Source: Ricinus communis (taxonomy: Eukaryota > Streptophyta > Magnoliopsida > Malpighiales > Euphorbiaceae). Taken from it: 64,000 nt of DNA. A program made the position numbers and the translations under genes. Under the pieces are notes generated by a model. That model saw only the letters and a program-made list of their open reading frames with translations. It did no database searches and was not told where the DNA came from. The stretch lies in contig NC_063257.1 in NCBI RefSeq assembly GCF_019578655.1, forward strand, positions 32,585,159-32,649,158, given 5' to 3'. Shown here piece by piece: positions 56,801 to 64,000 of the stretch. Positions within the stretch are counted from its first letter, which is position 1. Each line of letters begins with the position of its first letter.

Positions 56801-59301
56801 GAAATTAATATATATATAAATATTTAAAAAATTAAACATCAGAAATTAATATTTGTGTAGATTTGGGCTTTTTAAACTTGTAGCCTTTCTAAAAAAAAGA
56901 TATCAATTCTGTTGAACTTTAATAAATCATTTTTAATTTATATAAAAATTGAAAATTCAATTTGTTTTAATTAATATCACTATTTTTAACTATTTTCTTA
57001 CTAAAATATTTTTAATATATATTTTTATTATAATACACATAATTTAAATATTAGTAGATTTATCAGTTTATCTATAACTAGTTTGATATCCCATGTTTTG
57101 CGCGGAATTTAATGAAATATTATATATATTTTCTTTATAAATTAGTATTATATTTATATTTTTGTCTACATTTATTATATCTTATTTAATAATTATATTA
57201 TTTAATTTTCATCTAAATTATTATAATTTCTAATATAAACTAAATAATTAATAGAGTATATACGTTATATATTTCCTATTAATATAAATTTGTATATCAA
57301 ATATAAATATAATAATATCATAATATATATAAAAAGAGACACCGTGCCAATAAAGCCAACTGATTCTGTTTCTAGCTTGATCCAACTAATTTTTAGAAAA
57401 TGAAAAACTAATAAAGATAAATTTTTTACGAGTTAAAATTGGAACTAATAATTCCGGTTTTAGCTAAGGAGAAATCGATCTTGACCAACTTTTGATTTTG
57501 AGCTGGTTCTAGTTTGTTTTGACCATTCCAGTTCCATTTGACCAACTTATAAATTCTTGATTTGAATATTGAAAACTAATATAAATAATGTGAGAATTTA
57601 TAAAATATAAAAAAAATAGTTCATACTTAAACTCTAATTTTATGATAATATAAAATATGTGTAAATAAATGCAGTTGATTATTCATTAATTAAATTCTAG
57701 TAAATATAATATAAAATAAAAAATAACATTGAAGTATTGAAGCATAGAAAAAAAAAGTTAATACGATTTAAAAAAAACTTAAATAGTTTTAATATCTTCT
57801 TATTAAAATAATTTTTTTATTTTCTTTTTGAAAGCCGTTTATAGATAGAAATCATAAAATATTATAAAATTACATAATATTTAGACTTTCTTCTATAATT
57901 AATAAATAAAAAATAAAAAATAAATTACTGAAAAAAATAATAAGTATAAATAAATATAAATCTTTAGATTAAAATGAGTAAAAGTAACAAAGAAAAGTAA
58001 TCAAACTATAAAAAATACAAAATTCATTAATAAACTTAAATGAGTAAACAAAGAAAAATAAAATTAAAAGGAAAATATATTAAATAGATAATCAAGTTTA
58101 AATCAACATTGTGTAATATAACAGAAAATATCATCTGAAAATAAAATAAAATAAATATTTCAACTATTTTCTTACTTAAATACTTTTAATAAATTTTATA
58201 TTATAATGCATGTAATCAAAATATTAGTAGACTTGCTAGTTTACTATAATTTTTGAGATTTAAATAAAAAATGTATATTGAAACTAAAATTTTTTATATA
58301 ATAATTTGTAATTTTAAAATCAAATGAGTAGAAATTAACTATAACAATTGATATTTATCTTAACTAATAAAGGTTATTCTAGAAATTTAATCATTAAATT
58401 AACAACTAAAAAAAAAAGACATGTATTTTTGGATGGACTAAAACATATAAAGTTCGATTAAAACAAATTTATTACGACTCTTCTCATTCTAATTGGATTC
58501 AATCAGAATACGTTGGATTGATAAATTTTATAAAATTCACAAATTTAGCTTAAATTTATCATTTGACAATTAAAAGGATGGTCTAAATCCATGAATATTA
58601 AGAAATCTCTCCTCTTCTAAAATCTCTCATTATTTAGGATTTTAATTTCCCATCTATAAGGTAGGAAGATTCAAATTCTACCATTTTAAAAAATGATGGA
58701 TTGTTATATAATTTTTTTTATTTGAGTATTATTCTTAACAAATTTATCTTATTCCAAATTTATCCTTAATTTTAAATAAAAACACATTATTTTAATATTT
58801 GATCTAAATAATGAAATTTTAATTAAATTTATGAATTTCGAAAATTCTTAACAAATCAACCTTAGTGATATTGCAAAAGATGGGATTTTATTTAATTAAT
58901 TCTCGAGCCAAGGTTAGTAATTGAAAGCACAAGAAAAGGAGTACGGGGTTAAGGGAAAAGTTATGAAGCCACAGATCGACAAAGAGTCAAAAAGGTAATG
59001 GTTAAGTTGAAGATGAGGGCATCGCCCTAATTTAGGACGGTTTCACTGTCTGTCTCCAAGAATCAAGGCCCCGATTCTCTGCCGCCATCACTTATCATTA
59101 TCATTATTATTATTATTATTAAGGCAAAGAAATGGAATGATCCATCTTTTTCTATTGTATTTATATTCTCTTGACGAGTATAAGCCAGCAAAATCCAACT
59201 AAGCATGAAGTGATTTGCAAGCAAGCCTGCCAGCCAACCAACCTTGAATGCGGGATACCCCTAACCTAAAAGAAAGAATGGGTAAGATTAAGGAAGTAAC
59301 A
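56801..59301. other. AT-rich intergenic DNA
   Basis: No gene seen. At 57071 the phrase TCTATAACTAGTTTGATATC then CCATGTTTTGCGCGG resembles the 5' end of some plant Helitrons, but no 3' hairpin end was identified. A TTA microsatellite lies at about 59098-59121. Confidence 0.5.
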
Positions 59302-59790
59302 CTTCTCGAATAAAAAAGAAGTATTTTATAAGTGTTTAGTTTGTAAGAAAAAAATTATAGGAAATAGATGGTTTGGCTTTTTTTTTTTTTTACTGTATTA
59401 TAAGTTATTTAGGGTATTTTTAATCCACTTCTTATATAGCTTAAATTTTTTTATTTTAAAAGGTCATATAATAAAACAAGACTTCAATATATTTTTTATT
59501 TTTTTCGATATATATATATATCTAGAGTTAATGTAGAGCGTGACACTTTTCGAAAAAAAATAATAATTTTATAAGTGTTTAATTTGTAAGAAAAAAATTT
59601 AAAGAAATAGATAGTTTAGCTTCTCTTATTGTATTCTAAGTTATTTGGAGTATTTCTAATCCATTTTTTTATATAGCTTAAATTCTTTATTTTAGAAGGT
59701 CATATAATAAAACAAGACTTCAATGCACTTTTTATTTTTTTTGGTATACAAATATCTACAGTTAATCTAGAGCTTGCCGAGTAGAACTCT
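59302..59790 (+). repeat. Tandem duplication, two units of ~243 bp
   Basis: Unit 1 (from ACACTTCTCG, about 59300) and unit 2 (from ACACTTTTCG, about 59542) share 'TTTATAAGTGTTTA', 'AGGTCATATAATAAAACAAG' and 'ACTTCAAT' in the same order. Non-coding. Confidence 0.8.
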
Positions 59791-59898
59791 TACGAGTAGC
59801 AACACACTTCCTCAAGAGTTATAACGCAGCTGTATATTTAATATTCGAACTTGAAACCTTAGTTAAATTAGAAGAGACCTTTACCATCTCATCTATAT

Positions 59899-60235
59899 GC
59901 TCTTGGATACTTTTTATTCTTTAAATATAAAATAGAGAATTTATTTGGCTCTCTATATATAGAGAGTCAAACTTCACTCCTTATTTTATATTTAATAAAT
60001 GTATTGCGAGTTTTTATACACTTAATTAATTGATATTTATAAAATTTATTTTTCAATTGATAAAAATTAAAAAGATAAAAAGAATTAAAACTATTAATGC
60101 TTATGAAAATAAAAATAAAATAAAGAATAAAATAAAAAGAATATATTAGACTTAAATAAATTATTTTATTCTTTATATTTAAATATTTTTTAATAATTAG
60201 TGAATTATAACTATATTGCTCTTCATTATAGAAAT
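59899..60235 (-). repeat. AT-rich MITE, family member 4
   Basis: An inverted relative of 27838-28287 and 49055-49460: TACTTTTTATTCTTTAAATA, then AAAATAGAGAATTTATTTGG, then TTATATTTAATAAATGTATT. Between landmarks sits a short palindrome, CTCTATATATAGAGAG (59963-59978). Confidence 0.6.
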
Positions 60236-61260
60236 CATATTATCTAAAAAAAAAGCAGCATTAAAAATTAAATTTATCAAATTTGCCTCGCTTAAAAGAC
60301 CTAAAAGGATATAACTTTCTTCTTCTTTTCTTCTTTATCCATACTTCACATTTTTTTTCTCGCCCTCATTTATTATCACAAGATTACCAAGAATCGTCAA
60401 AGATTGAAATTTTCAATCAATTTTAATATTAATTTTGGATTTTTTTTTTAACTTTTTCTTTTTCATTTATAATGCATATTTCTTTTATCATACTCTATTT
60501 AGATGGGCAAAATGTCCTGCTGGTACCAAACCTTTGCCCCTTGTTTCCATTTGGTACCAAACCTTCAATTTGTTTTCTTTTGGTACCCCTCCTATTAAAT
60601 CTATTACTTCTACCAGTACTAATAAGGATTCCGACAGTTAATTGATGATGTGGCTGCCGGATTTATTAAAAATCACCCCCATTCGACACATATTTTGCGG
60701 ACTCTTTTATTTAATTCCAGTCAACAAATAAATAATCCTAAAAAATTTAATATTTATCTTTACCTTTAGCTAAACAATTTGTCTCCATTTTACCCAAGAG
60801 TAATGATTTTTCTTTAGCTTAGACAAAAAATGTTTTACTTCTACCTCCATTTTTAATACTTTATGAGCTTTCTCTTTCTAGTTTCTTTACACAATTGTAG
60901 CTGCACATTTCGAGATTGGGTAGCAATGTCACTTGACTAGCGAATAAGGGAGAAACGTGAAGACCCACCAGAAACATTATAAGTAAATGCACCTCAAGTT
61001 TTTCTATGGTAATTAAAAGAATTGAAGTTTTGTGTGTGTGTTAAATTTGCATCTTTGTATGTGTATTGCATGCTGCTTTACTTTGGAAGTTATTTGACCA
61101 TGAAAACACTAAATATTTGCATATTCGGTTAGGGTTTCTCATTACTTGCTACTGTAAAGAAATCCCTTTTATTGATTGAATGTTGATTATGTTTATTAAT
61201 ACAACTTCTGTTACAGTAATTAATATATGTTTAATTAATTTAGGATAATTATATTTTACA

Positions 61261-62535
61261 GTACCTAATTCCAAGTACTTTAGTTTGTATTGGCATGATT
61301 ATGGAGTTGATGGTAAAGGTCAACCTAAGCTATGGGATGTGGGAGCTGTTGATTTTTACCGTTTAGATAAGATCTCTAGGTTAGAAATTGATTCAATGGC
61401 TAGAGAGCTAGGAATGAAACCTGAAAATAATATTATTATGTGGAAGCATCCTAAGAAGAGTACGAATGATGGATTGAGAAGCCTTGAAACTGATAGTGAT
61501 GCTTTAGAAATAACAATGTCTGTGGAGGATTATAAAATAATGCATATTTTTAGTAGGGATAAGTTTGAAGGAATAGAAGAAGTTGGGGAACCACATGTTA
61601 GTGAAGAGGTTGTGAAAAATATGTCTGAGATAGAAGGAGAGGAACCAAAAAATGAATAAAATATTGATAATGACAGTTGTGAGAGTAGTGAGAATAGTGA
61701 TGCAGATTCAGAGGACAGTGGGTTTTTGGACTCTGATTATGACCTCATGGATGAAGATGTTGATGATGATGCCATGTTTCAGAATTTTTTGATAAAGAGC
61801 TTGAGAGGGATAGACTATCTGGATCTGGTAGTGCTAGGCAACCTGCTAAGGAGTTGTGTGAAGATTCAGATATGACAATATATGCTCCATCAGATGAGCT
61901 GTTGTCATGCTCTTCAACTGAAGACAGTGATGTAGATCAAGGAAGCACAAGTGGCTTGTGTTTAATGAGGAGACTGGCATGGCGAATCCCAGCTTCAAGA
62001 TTGGAATGCTATTCAGTTTCTTCAAACAATTCAAGGATATATTTAAGAGCTCATCAATCAAAACTAGAAACCAAGTAATATTTGGATCAAATACAAGGCT
62101 AAGTGTAAGAAAAAATGTCAGTTCTTCATTTTGGGCTTACTTGATGAACACAGACAAACAAACAGTATAGATCAAGTCAGCTTGTTTGACTCACAACTGT
62201 TCAAGAGAGGCATACAATAGGCATGTTAATGCCAAATGGATAGCTGACCATTATGTTGGAAGGTTCACAACTGATCCCACCTGTGCAATTCAAGGGATCA
62301 CACAAGCTGTGAAAGAAGACTGTGGTGTTGATGTGTCAAGACTTAAAGCATGGAGAGCAAGAAATGCTGCCTTGAAACTTTTCAATAGTGATAAGACGGA
62401 ACAACTTTCTAGACTTTATGATTACAAGTTAGAACTGTTGAGAAGTAATCTAGGAAGCACTATAGTTTTTGATTTGAATGAAGGAGTTTTTTACCAGTAT
62501 GTATGTGTGCTTTGCTGCATTGAGGAAAGGATTTA
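61261..62535 (+). pseudogene. MULE transposase, N-terminal and DNA-binding part, degenerate
   Basis: Behind a TTTTACAG acceptor at 61253-61261, a frame opens with 'PNSKYFSLYWHDYGVDGKG', then 'ISRLEIDSMARELGM', the N-terminal domain typical of plant MULE proteins. It stays open to 61659, followed by an acidic linker with stops. From 61958 it reads 'NEETGMANPSFKIGMLFSFF'. The zinc/DNA-binding MuDR region includes 'CLTHNCSREAYNRHVNAKWI', and 62186-62535 gives 'YDYKLELLRSNLGSTIVFDL'. This protein would bind element ends and catalyse excision and insertion. Confidence 0.85.
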
Positions 62536-63770
62536 AGTGTTTTAGGCCTTTGATATCTCTGGATGGGTGTTAGCTTAAAGGAGTATTTGGAGGACAGCTT
62601 CTCACAGCTATTATTATAGATGCAAATGATTGCATCTACCTAGTGGCATGGCATGTTGTCTAGAAAGAAAACAAGTAATATTAAAAATGGTTTTTGGAGT
62701 TGTTGGCTGAAGCTTTGGAGATATCAAATAGTTATAATTGGGTGTTCATGAGTGACAGACATAAGATAAATATTCTTCCAATTTTTCTTTTATATGGTAT
62801 TAATTTTGTATTGATTTTGGAATAGGGTCTTATTCCTACTATTGCAAAACTATTCCCTAATTATGAACATAGGTGTTGTGTTAGACATGTGCATAATAAT
62901 TTTTAAAAGAAATTTAATAGTCTAGGGCTGAAAGAACTTGTGCGAGGTGCTGCTAGGGAAAGTTATGTCTAGTTATTTAAAAAAATAATGGACAAGTTTG
63001 CATCAAAATCAAAATAAGGACATAACTACATGAATAGCATCCCCCCTCATCACTGGTCTAGATCTCAATTTAGGACTGATGCTAAGTGTGACATGTTGTT
63101 ACACAACTTATGTGAGTGTTTTAACAATTTTATCTTAGATGCTAGAACCAAGGGTATGATAGCTATGAATGAGGTTATAAGAATAAAATTAATGAATAGG
63201 GATACATAAGAAAAAGGATGCTATGAGAAGAATGGCCTCTATTTACTGCCTAAGATCTTGAAAAAATAAGAAAAGTCAAAAGAATTTTGCTGGATGTTTG
63301 TAACAGAGTGGTTTAGAGGTGAGAGGTTTCAAGTGGTTGGGCCAAGGGGATAGTTTGTAGTTGGCAAATAGGAAATGACATGCACATGTAGGAGGTGGGA
63401 TCTAACTGGTATACCTTGTTGTCATGCTGTATGTGTAATTTGATATAACAATGAAAACCCTGAATTTTATATACATGAGTACTACAAGGTTGAAACATAC
63501 CTAAAATGATATAGCCATTTGCTTAACCCAACTACTAGTAAAGAATTTTGGTCTAAGGCAACTGCCCCACCAGTCCTACCCCCCCAACCAATTAAACTTA
63601 GAAAAGGCAGGCCTGCTAAAAAGAGAAGGTTAGAGGAAGAAGAGATGGAAGCTCTAATAAAAGATGGCAAGATCACAAAGAAGGGCTTTATGACGACATG
63701 CAAAATTTATGGTGCTAAAGACCACAACAAGAGGTTTCATGGTGCTAGTACTTCTACAAGGCAACAGTAG
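62500..63770 (+). pseudogene. MULE transposase, catalytic core and SWIM zinc finger, degenerate
   Basis: The core begins 'CFAALRKGFKCFRPLISLDG' (first catalytic Asp at about 62560), followed by a stop inside 'DGC.LKG', then 'GGQLLTAIIIDANDCIYLVA'. The second Asp is in 'WVFMSDRHK' (about 62752). 'HRCCVRHVHNNF' at 62872-62907 is the conserved CxxHxxxNF-type element. The SWIM finger 'CTCRRWDLTGIPCCHAV' lies at 63382-63432. The C-terminal basic tail (63519-63770), 'RKGRPAKKRR', is a likely nuclear-localisation signal. At least ten stops or frame changes occur. Confidence 0.88.
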
Positions 63771-64000
63771 AGGAGAAAAAGACTGCCTGTAAGTATTCCT
63801 CTCATATATTTCTACCTGCAATAAATGTCATATGAACTAATGTGAATATGTTATACTAGGTAATGAGGAAGACACAAAAACAACAAGAGGTTTCATGGTG
63901 CTAGTAATTCTACAAGGCAACAATAGAGGAGAAAAAGACTACCTGTAAATATTCCTCTCATATATTTCTGCCTACAATAAATGTCGTATGAACTAATGTG
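63725..64000 (+). repeat. Tandem repeat of the transposase C-terminal end, 156-bp period
   Basis: CAACAAGAGGTTTCATGGTG occurs at 63725 and again at 63881, and the following ~118 bp match with about eight differences up to the window edge. The duplicated unit covers the last coding bases, the stop region and the start of an intron or untranslated DNA. Confidence 0.92.

Larger units (their letters stand above)
60499..64000 (+). mobile_element. MULE (Mutator-like) DNA transposon, left end and coding part
   Basis: The left end near 60505 begins GGGCAAAATGTCCTGC and repeats TGGTACCAAACCTT at 60521 and 60553, resembling the terminal repeats of plant MULEs that mimic untranslated sequence. A non-coding leader runs to 61260, followed by transposase. 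The right terminal repeat lies beyond the window. Confidence 0.7.

Noticed and set aside
61846..62078. Alternative frames on both strands
   Set aside because: They overlap the MULE transposase frame 61958-62170, which has the recognisable domain.

Overview
This window is nuclear DNA of a flowering plant, most likely a eudicot. It is very AT-rich and packed with nested, decayed transposable elements, and it carries pieces of chloroplast DNA. It holds one intact-looking host gene, a nine-exon cytochrome P450 on the minus strand. I cannot name the species from the sequence.

Layout: (1) 1-10806 is the right-hand part of an Athila-type Ty3/gypsy element (pol, an uncharacterised small ORF, an env-position third ORF, polypurine tract and 3' LTR). 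About 2.1 kb of its interior is tandemly duplicated. (2) 10807-15960 is non-coding LTR-like sequence with two ~1.6 kb tandem units and two minisatellites (31 bp and 22 bp). (3) 15975-17740 is a CACTA (En/Spm) transposon remnant. (4) 17769-27714 is a SIRE-like Ty1/copia element with both LTRs, gag, pol and a third ORF after pol. A chimera of plastid fragments (rpoA plus trnL intron) interrupts its gag. (5) 27838-29538 holds AT-rich MITEs and a LINE-type RNase H scrap. (6) 29539-43871 is a nest: a ~0.5 kb inverted-repeat element contains a second copia element (29718-43555). That copia element in turn carries a 1.07 kb plastid 16S-trnV insert in its 5' LTR, a Ty3 solo LTR with a perfect 5-bp target duplication, and a truncated Athila element (5' LTR, tRNA-Asp primer site, gag, protease) in its reverse transcriptase. 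(7) 45725-50247 is the P450 gene. (8) 50340-60500 is AT-rich non-coding DNA with a foldback element, tandem duplications and another MITE copy. (9) 60499-64000 is a MULE (Mutator-like) transposase relic that runs off the window.

The P450 (483 residues by my splice model) has every hallmark motif. It belongs to the CYP85 clan, which oxidises steroids, terpenoids and plant hormones; its subfamily is unresolved. All other coding sequence is transposon-derived. Almost all of it is broken, and many stops can be read as C-to-T changes of the kind expected from decay of methylated, silenced DNA. I did not find a convincing new multi-gene system. The most interesting signals are the apparently related third ORFs in a Ty3 and a Ty1 element, the plastid chimera inside a copia gag, and the four-level nest with readable junctions.
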